From assembly GCF_900112765.1 (NCBI RefSeq), contig NZ_FOMZ01000009.1, positions 175,386-239,385 of the forward strand: a DNA stretch of 64,000 nucleotides. The letters are read 5' to 3'. Below the pieces are notes generated by a model. The model was given only the letters and a program-made list of their open reading frames with translations. It was not told where the DNA came from and did no database searches. The stretch comes from Actinopolyspora alba. Its GTDB lineage: Bacteria; Actinomycetota; Actinomycetes; Mycobacteriales; Pseudonocardiaceae. The translations under genes and the position numbers were made by a program. Shown here in pieces: positions 18,274 to 28,400 of the stretch. Position 1 is the first letter of the stretch; each line of letters begins with the position of its first letter.

Positions 18274-20159
18274 GCACACATCGTCGACTGTCACCGGCCA
18301 CCGATCGCGACCTCGCGCTGATGGGATTGCTGGTCGCGGTGCTCGGCACGCTGCTGGCCCTGGCCGCCGCCTTGATGACCGGTGCCGCCGTGGCCACCAC
18401 GCTGACCGGCGGCCCCTGGGCCGTCCCCGGCTTCGACACGTGGGTCCACGGAACACTCGACGTGCTCACCCACCCCACCGAGCCGACCGCCGGACTCGGT
18501 GCCCCGTGGGAAACGGCACTGGCCGATCGGGCTGACCTGTACTGGATTGTCACCGTGACAATACTTGCCACAGGAACTGCCGCGATAACCACAGGGATCG
18601 TGGTGGCTTGGCGCCGATTCGGACCCTCCACACCGGGGCATGCCTCCCGGGAGGACATCCGCCGCGAACTCTCACCGGAGGCCGCCCGCCGAACCGCCCG
18701 CTGGACCCGCCCCGGACTCAGCCCCCGCGAGCGACGCCGCGCCCCGCTGGAGGAGCTGGCCGTCCCGCTGCACCGCGGGCCGAATCGCCAGCGTTTGTGC
18801 GTCCCACTGGAAAACCCCACCGGCGCGTTCGCTCCCACCCAGTCGGGCAAATCCCGCACCGACCTGGTGCACAAAGCCTTGTCCGCCCCGGGCGCACTGT
18901 TGTGCTCGACGACCAAACCGGACCTGGTCGAATTCGCCGCGCTGGCCCGCACCCGCCGCGAGCAGGCCGGGCCGGTGCTGGTGTTCGACACCACTGGCGA
19001 GGTCTCCTGGCCCGCGAGGGTGCGCTATTCCCCGATCACCGGCTGCACCGAGTTCACCGTCGCCCGCCGACGGGCCGAAACCCTCGTCGATGCCGCCGCC
19101 GTCGGACTGGAAAACATCGGTGGCAACGACAAGGTCTTCCGTGAACGCGCCAAAACCGTGGTGCAGAGCTATCTCATCGCCGCCGCCCACGACGGCCGCA
19201 GCGTGGGGGACCTGGTCACCTGGGCCATCACCAAACCGCCCGACCAGGAACCGGTCGAACTGCTGCGCCACTACGGATTCCCCGAACTGGCCGACAACCT
19301 ACGAGCCGAGATCGGCATGGTCGCCGAAACCTCGGATGCGGTGTGGTTGAGCGTACGCCGCGTCATCGAACCCTGGCTGGACCCGCAGCTGCGACAACTG
19401 TGCACCCCCGAACCGGGTCAGGAATTCGATGTCGGCAGCTTCATCGACAACCATGGCTCCCTGTTCCTCATCGCCGGCGAACATCAGGCCGCCCAGGTCC
19501 GCCCGATCCTCACTGCCCTGGTCGAAGACATCCTGACCACCGAACAAGACATGGCCCTCTCCTACCCGCACCGGCGGCTGGACCCACCGGCCACCAACGT
19601 GCTCGATGAACTCTTCGACGCTACCCCGATCCCACGACTGCCCGAGATCCTGGCCGACTCCGCCGGACGCGGGGTCCGCATCGACTGGGCCGCCCAGTCC
19701 CTGGCGCACCTGGAGATCCTCTACGAGGAAACCGGGCGGCGGCAACTACTCGACAACACCACCACACTCACCCTCTGGGGAGGAATCAAAGACCCCCAAA
19801 CCCTGGAGTGGGTCTCCACCCTGACCGGCCACCACGAGCGACGGCGCTACCAGCAGCAGTCCGACGGCTTGCTGGGCACCTCCCGCACCTCCATCGGAAC
19901 CGAGACCGTGCCCACCTACCGCCCCGGTGCCGTGCGCACCCTCGACCGCGGCCGTGTCTTGGTGTTCCACCGCCACCTCGACCCCATCCTCGCCCAGACC
20001 GTCGATGTCACCCGGCGCCGTGACTGGACTCAGCTACGCGCCGACGTCGAAACCATCCGTCGCGGTCAGCCGCCCGTCTCACTCGGTGGTTACCCCCTGC
20101 CCACCGCGCCACAACCCGGCAACACACCCACTGTGGCCGAGGAGGACGGAAAACCGTGA
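18270..20159 (+). CDS. VirD4/TraG-type coupling ATPase
   Basis: The 629-residue protein has two membrane helices (about 18-45 and 88-112). A P-loop TQSGKSRTDLV follows, then STTKPDLVEFAAL, and Walker B LDELFDATPIPRLPE with the TraM-recognition helix and the IDWAAQSLAHL sensor region. Coupling proteins bring the relaxase-DNA complex to the channel. It is the motor expected to recognise the MobF relaxase encoded at 25-30 kb. Four-base overlaps on both sides. Confidence 0.85.
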   Translation: MSTHRRLSPATDRDLALMGLLVAVLGTLLALAAALMTGAAVATTLTGGPWAVPGFDTWVHGTLDVLTHPTEPTAGLGAPWETALADRADLYWIVTVTILATGTAAITTGIVVAWRRFGPSTPGHASREDIRRELSPEAARRTARWTRPGLSPRERRRAPLEELAVPLHRGPNRQRLCVPLENPTGAFAPTQSGKSRTDLVHKALSAPGALLCSTTKPDLVEFAALARTRREQAGPVLVFDTTGEVSWPARVRYSPITGCTEFTVARRRAETLVDAAAVGLENIGGNDKVFRERAKTVVQSYLIAAAHDGRSVGDLVTWAITKPPDQEPVELLRHYGFPELADNLRAEIGMVAETSDAVWLSVRRVIEPWLDPQLRQLCTPEPGQEFDVGSFIDNHGSLFLIAGEHQAAQVRPILTALVEDILTTEQDMALSYPHRRLDPPATNVLDELFDATPIPRLPEILADSAGRGVRIDWAAQSLAHLEILYEETGRRQLLDNTTTLTLWGGIKDPQTLEWVSTLTGHHERRRYQQQSDGLLGTSRTSIGTETVPTYRPGAVRTLDRGRVLVFHRHLDPILAQTVDVTRRRDWTQLRADVETIRRGQPPVSLGGYPLPTAPQPGNTPTVAEEDGKP

Positions 20160-20785
20160 CCGACGACGAGAGCATCACCCCCGCCCGCTTTCGCCAGTCC
20201 GACACCGACCGCACACTGCGAGACCTGCAGGTCCAGGTCAACACCCTCACCGATGTGGTCAGCAGCCTCTCCACGCGTCTCAACGCCCTCGACAACCGGC
20301 TCGAAGCTCTCGAAAACACCGAGGACAACGACCCCGTCGAAGACCAGCCAGCCCCCTGGGTGCTCTACACCCCACCCGCAGCCGCCGAAGACCGCCAACA
20401 CCGCGACGAGGAGCACAGTCCCCTCTGGACTGTAGAGAACTTCGTGGCCTGGCACAACACAACCTACGTCGGCATCCCAGGCGGACCCTCCCGTCCGATA
20501 CCACCCTGCTGGCGCCACCATCCAGGCCTGGCGCTGGAGATCGCCACGCTGGCCTACACCTGGCGCCGCGCCAACATCGGCGCCACCGCCAACGTCCGCG
20601 ACGCCCAGTACTGGCACCACCAATGGCGGCCCGGATTCGCCGCGCGACTGACCGACTGGGCCCATCCCCACTGCCTGGACGGCCGCCACCGCGACAGCGG
20701 AGCGCCAGCCCGCACCGACCGGTTCTCGACGGACACGGACACGATCCCGACCGGGGACAACGAGGCCCAGCAGCACAACGTCTAA
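20156..20785 (+). CDS. DUF4913-like protein
   Basis: The 209-residue protein starts at GTG, overlapping the coupling-protein stop. Residues 20-55 form a coiled coil (LQVQVNTLTDVVSSLSTRL). The C-terminal half has the conserved pattern PPCWRHHPGLALEIATLA and YWHHQWRPGF, which resembles DUF4913 proteins found in actinobacterial mobile elements. Function unknown. Confidence 0.6.
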   Translation: MTDDESITPARFRQSDTDRTLRDLQVQVNTLTDVVSSLSTRLNALDNRLEALENTEDNDPVEDQPAPWVLYTPPAAAEDRQHRDEEHSPLWTVENFVAWHNTTYVGIPGGPSRPIPPCWRHHPGLALEIATLAYTWRRANIGATANVRDAQYWHHQWRPGFAARLTDWAHPHCLDGRHRDSGAPARTDRFSTDTDTIPTGDNEAQQHNV

Positions 20786-20805
20786 ATCGTCGAAAGGCAA
20801 CCGTC

Positions 20806-21513
20806 ATGCACCTCTGCGAATGGATGTCGACCTCGACCCCTTTGACCCGCCGATCATCACGCTCGGCGGCCACCTTGGGCACGGCAACCGTGGCCGCGGC
20901 CGCGGGATGGGCCGCTACCGCCTACCGCCTACGAATGCGCACCCGCCAGCTCGCACGTGCCCACCGCGACCCGGTCACCGGACTGCTGACGCGGACAGGA
21001 TTCGAAGCAGCCGCCGCCAGAACACTGACCAAGGCCAATGCTGTCGGCCTGCTCGACCTCGACGGCTTCAAACCGATCAACGACACCCACGGCCACCACA
21101 CCGGCGACCGTGTACTGCGCACCATCGCCAGGCGTTTAGACGCCGAACTCGGCACCACGGCGATTACCGGACGGCTCGGCGGGGACGAGCTGGCCTTCGT
21201 CGCCCGACTGTCCGACCTCGATCAGCTGGATCGACTGCTGAGCGCGCTTACCGCACCGATCACGCTGCCCGACCTCGGCAGGCCGCTGCACGTTGGCGTC
21301 TCACTGGGCATCACGACGGTGACCACTCCGGCCCCGCCCCTGAACGAGGCTCTGGACGGTGCCGATCTCGCCATGTACGAGGCGAAAACCCACCGCGTCG
21401 GATGGCGCATCTACACCCCACAGCCCATCGAACTTCCACAACAGACTGTTCACCCAGCATTTCCCCACTATAACGTCTCCTCGTTCGTTCCCGAAAAGAT
21501 GCCAAAACGGTGA
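20806..21513 (+). CDS. GGDEF-domain protein with one membrane helix
   Basis: The 235-residue protein has a hydrophobic segment (about 20-40) followed by a GGDEF domain: DPVTGLLTRTGF, LLDLDGFKPIND, and the active-site loop GRLGGDELAF at 123-131. The loop has GGDEL, so the last residue is Leu instead of Phe. Diguanylate cyclases make c-di-GMP; with no sensory domain visible, it would be a short membrane cyclase. It closely resembles the GGDEF protein at 44665-45279. RBS AAAGG precedes ATG 20806. Confidence 0.8.
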   Translation: MHLCEWMSTSTPLTRRSSRSAATLGTATVAAAAGWAATAYRLRMRTRQLARAHRDPVTGLLTRTGFEAAAARTLTKANAVGLLDLDGFKPINDTHGHHTGDRVLRTIARRLDAELGTTAITGRLGGDELAFVARLSDLDQLDRLLSALTAPITLPDLGRPLHVGVSLGITTVTTPAPPLNEALDGADLAMYEAKTHRVGWRIYTPQPIELPQQTVHPAFPHYNVSSFVPEKMPKR

Positions 21514-21881
21514 ACACTATGCTCAACACCACCACCGCAACGACAGCATGGGAACAACACGCCACTTGTGCCGGAACACCAATCGAACTCTGGTACGGCC
21601 CTGACGAACGCCCCGAATCCGGCCATGAGGCCTACTGGCGCCGTCGCCACGCGAAAACCCTCTGCACCCAATGCCCCGTACGCACCCAATGCCTGGCCGA
21701 CGAACTCATCCAACCCCGCGCCGACCAACACGGCATCCGCGGCGGCATGACACCCCGCGAACGAGAACAACTACTCGCCACGTGGCGACGGGACGGGCTC
21801 ATCCCCGCCGACAAACCTGCCAGTTCCGAGACCGTGCGAAGGTTGCTCATTCAAAAGTTCCCTACCGCCTCAGCTTCGTGA
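21510..21881 (+). CDS. WhiB-like iron-sulfur regulator (second copy on the element)
   Basis: The 123-residue protein has Cys in HATCAGTP (20), CTQCPVRTQC (52, 55, 61) and turn GIRGG, all family signatures. GTG 21510 overlaps the GGDEF stop, so it is the last gene of the transfer operon. It may feed back on the operon; this is inference. Confidence 0.85.
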   Translation: MNTMLNTTTATTAWEQHATCAGTPIELWYGPDERPESGHEAYWRRRHAKTLCTQCPVRTQCLADELIQPRADQHGIRGGMTPREREQLLATWRRDGLIPADKPASSETVRRLLIQKFPTASAS

Positions 21882-22178
21882 AACTTCTGCGGCAGATCCC
21901 AAGAAAAATGCGTTAGAGATTCTTAGCGCTCGCGGTGTCCGATTGCGACGTATCATGCTGACCGGGGGATGATGTGGACTAAATGGTAAGCTGGTAGGCT
22001 GCTGGTGAACCGTTGGAGCGGGTAGGTTCCCGCTTTGGCTTCTCAGCTGGTGCAGTCCGTTACTGGCCGAGGACAAGAGCAGTGCCGATACGTGACTTTC
22101 ACGGATGCGAGTGTTAGCGCTGCCTACTCCTGTAGTGATCTTAGGATCCCACAGCATCAAGTGTGCATCGAACGCGAC

Positions 22179-23048
22179 CTACGCGGTCCAGCGCGCGACA
22201 CGTCCGGTAGTGATTTCAAGGTCGGGAACAACTAGTTGCTCGGAATAGATGACCGCTTCGGTGCCAACGTGTTGGCGGTGGGCTGTGTGTGAGATATCGA
22301 AAGTAGCGCATCGACCCCCGCTGTAGAGCAGGTTTGTGATCCGTGGATCGTCGTCGTAGGTGAGGATCCAAGGGAAATCAGCGCTCGCGAGGAATCTCGC
22401 TAGTCGGAGGTGTGCTTCTGCGTCGAAGGCGTGGAGGTATAGGCCTTCGCCTTGGACTAGGTAGGGCGGGTCTGCATAGACGAGCACGTCCTTGGCGATG
22501 TCCTGGATGGTGTTGAGGAAGGCGAGCGCGTCGTACTCAGTAACGTAGATGCGGTGTCGCAGGTCGGCGATGGCCTGAATGCGAGTGCAGAGTGATTCGC
22601 GGTTGAAACGTGCGTCGATCTTCCAGTGTCCGAGTTGCTCGAAGCCTCCGATAGGACGTGCGTCAAGGATACCTGAGCGATTAGTGCGATTGAGGTAGAA
22701 GGTGGCAAAGCCGAGTTCGAAGTCGTCGTGTCCGGATGGATTTGCATAGATTTCTGCCTGGCGGTGCCATTCGTCGATTGTGAGCGGTACGGTTCGGACT
22801 TGATGGCAGAACTGATTGGGGACGTCGAGTGATGCTCGCCAGAAGGCAGCGATGCCAGGGTTGAGGTCGTTGAGGTGGATACGTTCGACGCTGTCGTTCC
22901 GAAGAAGATGGAGCGCGGCACCGGCGCCTCCGGCGAACGGTTCCGCGTACTGGCGTGGCTGCGGGCCTTGGGCTTCGAGTAGCCGTGCCAAATAGGGGGC
23001 AAGGCGTGCCTTGCCCCCAGGGTAACGCAGAGGTGAGAGGTACCTCAT
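22179..23048 (-). CDS. D12-class DNA adenine N6-methyltransferase
   Basis: The 289-residue protein has YPGGK at 9-13, the SAM motif AEPFAGGAGAAL at about 35-46 and the catalytic DPPY at 193-196, in the order of Dam-type enzymes. It would methylate adenine in a short target. Its ATG overlaps the stop of the ParB-like gene by 4 bp, so the pair is one leftward transcript. Base composition is clearly less GC-rich than the transfer genes on either side, a sign of recent acquisition. No restriction endonuclease of ordinary type is visible beside it. Confidence 0.85.
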   Translation of the reverse strand: MRYLSPLRYPGGKARLAPYLARLLEAQGPQPRQYAEPFAGGAGAALHLLRNDSVERIHLNDLNPGIAAFWRASLDVPNQFCHQVRTVPLTIDEWHRQAEIYANPSGHDDFELGFATFYLNRTNRSGILDARPIGGFEQLGHWKIDARFNRESLCTRIQAIADLRHRIYVTEYDALAFLNTIQDIAKDVLVYADPPYLVQGEGLYLHAFDAEAHLRLARFLASADFPWILTYDDDPRITNLLYSGGRCATFDISHTAHRQHVGTEAVIYSEQLVVPDLEITTGRVARWTA

Positions 23049-24541
23049 TGGATCGGTGTGCTCCCCATGTTGGCGTTCATCTCTTCTAGGAGAGGAGCAT
23101 ACCGGTCAGCCAAGGTCAATACCTCGGACGGCGTGCGTCCGCTGTGAATATCATGCACTGCGTAATGTGTGAGGCGGACGCTGTCGGCTGTCGTGCTGTG
23201 GAACGCCTTGCGTAGAGGAGAGGTTTCTTCAGCAGCGCCAAGGGCATCGGAGGCATTGGGTTCGATCACCTTGATGGCTTCTTTAAGGCTTCTTTCCAGG
23301 TTTCTCGGGACGTCCCGGCCGCGAGACATGAGGAACTGGTATGTGGTCATCTCCAGAATGACGCGCAGCATCACTGCTACGATATCGTTCTGTCGTTTGA
23401 CGTTCAGCAGAGACGTCTGGCGCACAATATCTTGAATGCGGCGAGTGAACTTGTCGAGCACGAGGCCGCGGAAGATGTACTCGCGAGCCGGGGTTGGCCG
23501 AGGTGGACGCTCATCTTCGCTTTCGATTCCCTCTAATGTGTTCTCTTTAAGATCGACTCTGTCTCCCTGTTTACTCGGCGTGCTGTCAGCATGCGGTGAT
23601 CCTGGCGAATTTTCACTGGTACGTTGATCGTCATTTTTGTCGGGAGTATGCGGCTCCGATTCGTTGCTTGGTAGCAATTCAGTGTAACGGTTGAGGTAGT
23701 TCTTGAAATCGTCGACGGTATCGAGTTCGCGCGCCCAGGTCTTTCCGGACTCAGCTTTGGGTCTTGCGAAGTCATTCAGAACCTGGCGGACGATGGGCAT
23801 CGTCGATCGCGGCCCGTATTCGAAAGTCATCTTTCCTTCGGAAAAATCCAGACCAAGCATCTTGCGGACCACGCTGCGATCAACGAAGCGCTGGATCATG
23901 GTGTAACGCTTGCTACGGACCGTTTCGAGTGCAATCTGAATGTCACGCTCATCCTCGTATTCACGAGAAACGAGGTCTACGAACGCCATCGCGCGGGAGG
24001 CCTTCGTCGGATCATTCCGCGCCCGCCTACGATCCTTCATGGCCGCATCCCACTCGACGGTGCCCGCGCCTCCAGCGCCTCCTGTGTGCTTGCGCTCGAC
24101 CCACACATCAGCATCGGCTTCGCTAGGCGCAACGGCGACCCGCAACTCGGCCGGTGGGCTGTAGGCGCTGTCATCGACCATGCGCTGTGCCCGCGAGAAA
24201 AATTGCTTCTCCAGCGACTCGGTTCTGTTCAGAAGCTCGGTGTCACTCCACAGGCGCAGGCATGTGAGGCGTCGGTTGCCCTCCATCATGATGTAGCGCC
24301 CATCGCGAGTTACCACGATGGGGAGGTCGGAGCTGTTCATCTGACCAGTCCGGGTGAGATCTCGCAGGAGGTCGAGGCAGTCGTCGCCTGCGGTTGTGAT
24401 CATCAGCTCGAACGCGTCCGTTTGGGACTGGGCGTCGCGAGCGAAGCGGGAATTGCGCAGGTCAAGGTCGATGAGTTCGAGAGGGACGCTTTCAACTGGG
24501 AAGGGGGGTCTCATCGGCTGCTTCGACGACGCTTTTGCCAT
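23045..24541 (-). CDS. ParB/Srx-like N-terminal domain protein, partner of the methylase
   Basis: The 498-residue protein starts with a region like the ParB N-terminal fold: VESVPLELIDLDLRNSRF, then LPIVVTRDGRYIMMEGNRR at about 72-91, the G-x-R-R loop that binds a nucleotide in ParB relatives. A charged middle with a Gly-rich patch follows, then a Ser/Asp-rich linker and a helical C-terminal domain from about residue 340. No partition gene lies beside it, so partition is unlikely. A role in DNA modification or defence with the methylase is inference. Lower GC than its surroundings. Confidence 0.6.
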   Translation of the reverse strand: MAKASSKQPMRPPFPVESVPLELIDLDLRNSRFARDAQSQTDAFELMITTAGDDCLDLLRDLTRTGQMNSSDLPIVVTRDGRYIMMEGNRRLTCLRLWSDTELLNRTESLEKQFFSRAQRMVDDSAYSPPAELRVAVAPSEADADVWVERKHTGGAGGAGTVEWDAAMKDRRRARNDPTKASRAMAFVDLVSREYEDERDIQIALETVRSKRYTMIQRFVDRSVVRKMLGLDFSEGKMTFEYGPRSTMPIVRQVLNDFARPKAESGKTWARELDTVDDFKNYLNRYTELLPSNESEPHTPDKNDDQRTSENSPGSPHADSTPSKQGDRVDLKENTLEGIESEDERPPRPTPAREYIFRGLVLDKFTRRIQDIVRQTSLLNVKRQNDIVAVMLRVILEMTTYQFLMSRGRDVPRNLERSLKEAIKVIEPNASDALGAAEETSPLRKAFHSTTADSVRLTHYAVHDIHSGRTPSEVLTLADRYAPLLEEMNANMGSTPIQ

Positions 24542-25265
24542 GCAGTCCTCACCTTTCTTGCCTTTTCTAGGCTACTCCCGAGAACGCAGCCCTCATCCGG
24601 AGGACTTCCGCAGAGGACAAGGATAGTTCCTTTGCGATCGACGGCGAATGTTCCTCGTGACAAACCAGCCGACCGATTTGCCACGACTAGTCGTGTCTCG
24701 TACGAGGGCTGCCCTGCCTAGGCTATCTTCTCACAGCCAGTGGGCGACCTACGAGCCGCATCACGGAAAAGGAGGGACAATCACCACTTCCGTCTTCCCT
24801 TGTCCTTGACGCGCGTAGCCCTGTTGATAGGCGGCCGCTACCTACTACGTCACCACCGCATGTGGTGGTACGACCAGACGATTTGGGCTGGACAGTCCTT
24901 ACAGTTTTTGCCACCCGAGATCCGGAGAGGACTGTCGACATGTTTGGCTTTATCTGGCCCTTTAGCGTTTACACTTGCTAATTCCTGAGCTGACCCATGC
25001 TCAGCAACATGGTGCTGGATGCGATCAGTACCCGCCGCAGGATGCGGTGGCGAGTGCTGACGATGCTGCTGACCGGCCCCTACCTGCACGCGGCGCTCGT
25101 ACTACCGACCGGAAGGGCCCGGACCCGCGGACCATGGTGCGATCCATCTTCGCGGTCACAGAGGCGATGTTGGAGCACAGAGATCCCGATCCAGAGCGAA
25201 CTACAAATATACCTTCCACTGCCCGGTGGCTTGGTGACGATGGCCATCCTCAATGAGAATTTTTA
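24542..25265. other. Noncoding or degenerate stretch between cargo and IS scar
   Basis: Only short frames are present and none is recognisable. A small hairpin (CACCACC GCA TGTGGTGG near 24850-24868) is visible. The composition is mixed and it probably holds decayed insertion DNA. Confidence 0.4.
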
Positions 25266-25378
25266 ACGCCTGGCCATCCGCTGGGAACGCCGTACCGATC
25301 TCCACCACGACTTCCTGGCCCTGGCCACCAACCTCATCTGCTGGCGCCGACACCGCCACCACCGAACCTGTTAGGAGC
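25266..25378 (+). mobile_element. Scar: 3' end of an IS5-type transposase
   Basis: The segment reads LAIRWERRTDLHHDFLALA, then NLICWRR, ending in the GTTAGGAGC terminal bases. The same peptide and end sequence occur at the 3' end of the IS at 60188-61048. Only the last ~110 bp of the IS survive. Confidence 0.7.
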
Positions 25379-25482
25379 CGCTGAACGCAGGCGCATCCGA
25401 AGCGTCTCAGCTGCCCCTCTTCTCGCTTGAGGCGGATAGATCCACTGGGGGCTTCCTGATGGCCGCTGATCGCCGTGGTCCT

Positions 25483-28400
25483 CTAAAGCCCCAGACCGGA
25501 CTGCAGCTCGTTGTCCTCGTTGAGTTCGTCATCGTCGTCATAGCGGTAGTGCTCGTCGGAGTTTTCGTCGTCCCGGTCATCGGCACGCCACGTGCGCTGT
25601 TCGTCGTGGGAGGCTTCGCTGTTGTTGAGCACAGCGTCCCGGAGGGCTTCGAGGCGGGCGAGTGTGTCGTCCTGGTGGCCGTTGTCGTTCGGGAAGCTCA
25701 TGCTCTGCCTCCATGTCTCGGTGATGACTCGCCAGGCTTCGGCCTTGGCGCTCTGCCCGCCGGGTTCCGGACCCAGCGGCGTCTCGGGGTCGGTGCTGGG
25801 GATGTTGTAGGTCTCGCGGTAGGCGGCGGCCAGGCCCGCGAGCTCGTCCCACTTCTCGGCGGCGGTCGGCTCCTCGGGCCGCGGCCCCAGTCCGGAGGTC
25901 CAGTCAGGAGGTTCGACCGCGACCTGCTCGCGTAGTTCGGCCAGACGGGCGTGTGCGGCCTCGGTGACCTGTGCGAGCTGGTCGGCGAGGTCGGAATCGG
26001 CGGCGCGCACGGTGTGGTGCGGGGCGGCCAACCAGGGCAGCACCGGCACGTCGGTGGCGTTCTGCTCGCGTTGCTCATCCAGCTGGTCGACCACGAGCTG
26101 GACGGCGTAGCGGTGTGCCTCGGTGGGGTCGCCGTCGGCCCGGTAGGTCAGTTGTTCGGCGACGGTGGAGACGGCGGTGTCGGCGTCGAGTCCGTCGGCG
26201 GCTCCTGCGGCGGCGTGGCGCCACACCAGCTGCCAAACAGGGTCGGTGACCGTCAGATCAGGGTTGGTGTGGGCGGTCACGGTTTGCCACCGGCGGACCT
26301 GCTCCTCGTCGGGTTCGGTCATACGGGCTGGAGGAAGGCGGTCGCCGATGTGGGACTCGATACGGCGCGCCAGCACAGCGGCCGGATCGGCGACCACGTC
26401 GAGATCTCCTTGGGCGGTGGTCGTGTCGACGAGTCGGTCGGCGTCCCACCCGTCGCGTTGGGCGCGGCGCAGCACCGCTCGGAGTGCGGGTTCGGCGGGT
26501 TGCTCCAGGGTCGTGGGGGCGTGCTCGACGAGGGCGTGCTGCCCGGCGGTGTCGAACAGTGCGTTGGTGAGGTGGTGGTGGCGTTCGCTCAGCACCGCCA
26601 GCGAGTCCTCGGTACGCGGTGTCGTGCTGACGGTGTCGGTCTCGGCGACGGCGTTGAACAGCTCGTCGGCGTCGAATTCGGCGCGGATCCGCTCGATCGG
26701 GTCGAGTTCGGCGGTGTCGTGGGCGGACTCGCTGGGAGTGCGGGAGCCGACAGGGTGCCACTGGTCGATGAGCGCGCGCCAAGCGCGGGCGCGTGGTCCC
26801 TGGCTCTCGGGTTCGGGGCCCAGTGGTTGGGCGGGATCGCGGGTGGTGATGCTGTAGGTCTCGCGGTAGGCGGCGGCCATGCCCACCAGTTCGTCCCAGT
26901 GCTCGGCGGCGACCGGATCGTCGGGTCGTGGGCCGAGTGCGGTGGTCCAGCGTGGCGGGTAGGCGATGATCTGTTCGCGTAGTTCGTGGTGGCGGTGTTC
27001 GATGGCGGTGTTGAGTTGACGTGTGTAGTTGGTCAGCTCCTCGGTGAGCGTGGGGAAGTCGGGTCGGGCCAGCCAGGGAAGCGCGGGGTGGTGTCCGGCT
27101 TTGTCGGCGCGTTGTTCGTCCAACGCGGTGGTGAGCACACTGGCCGCGTAATCGGGGGCGGGCAGCGGGTCGTGGGTGGGTCGGTGGGCGAGTTGAAAGG
27201 CGGCGGTGTCCAGGGCGGCGTCCGCGTCGAGTCCGTCCGCGGTGGCCGCGGCCGCCTGGCGCCACACCGGCATCCACGAGGGGTCCTCGATATCGGCGGT
27301 GGGTACGTAGGTCGCGATGAGTTCGCGCCAGTGGGGAATCTGCGTGTTGGTGGGTTCGAGACCGCGCGGGGGCGGCTGCTCGTACAGCAGGCGCTGTTCG
27401 AGGCGCCACCGCAGCAACGCGGCCGGGTCGTCTGCGGCGTCCAGCGGGCCTTGATCCAGGACGGCGGGGATGAGGTGCTCGGGTTGCCAGCCGAGATCGC
27501 AGGCGGTGCGCGCGGTTTGCTGCAGCGCGGGTGTGGCCTGCAGCTCCAGTAGCTGGGGAACGTGTTCGTTGAGGACGGCCTCGATGCGCTTGTCGGTGCC
27601 GAGGTGGGCGACGTGATCGTGCTGGGTGACCAGGGTGCGCAGCGATTCGGTGGTGTGCAGGGCGGCGCGCAGTTCCTCGGTGGCCGAGGTCTCGGCTGAG
27701 GAGCGTTGCAGCGCGGCCTCGAGAACCCCACGGGCGGTGCGATCGGGTGGGGTTTCCTGGTGGGAGTCGATGGTGTGCTGGGTGGTTTCGACGTAGAGCC
27801 GGTTGTCGTGTTCGGCGCGGGTGATCTGGGTGTAGAGCTGCTCGCGGGAGAGCCCTTGGGGCACGAGGCTGTGTGAGGTGCCGCCGGTGACCGACATGCC
27901 CTGGCTGCGGTTGACGGTGGCGGCGTAGGCGAGTTCGACGTGTTCGACGACGTACTCGGCCGGCAGCAGGACGGTGCCGCCGCTGGCCTGGTGGTGAACC
28001 TTGAGCGCCCCGCTTTCGCGCACGGTCCGCACCTGCCAGGTGTCGCCGTTTTTGACGAAGTCCTTGCCGCCGAACAGGGTTTTGAGTCGGTCGTTGCGGC
28101 GGGTGACCACCAGATCGCCGGCGCTGGCCGCGGTGCCGTCGTGCAGCCGCACCGCGCGAGCGTCGTCGACGTCGCCGCGCTGCAGGCGTAGTTCGCGGGC
28201 TTGGCGGTTCAGGGCGGTGACGTCGTCGGTGGCGGGCACGATCAGCAGCGAGGGGCGACCGGTGTCGAGGTCGCCGCGCCAGGCGTGGTGGGCGGCCTCG
28301 CGCATCGTCTCTCGGCTGCCTTCCCGCACCCAGTTCTGCTCGACGTAGTAGTCCAGCCCGGACGGATCGCCGGAGTGCAGCTTCACCGAGGCCGCCGCCT

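Noticed and set aside
23045..24541. ParB-like protein as a plasmid partition protein
   Set aside because: No ParA next to it, no parS-like repeats seen, and it is coupled to a methylase.
24997..25266. Plus-strand frame of 89 residues
   Set aside because: No family and no clear ribosome site; it lies in degenerate DNA beside an IS scar.
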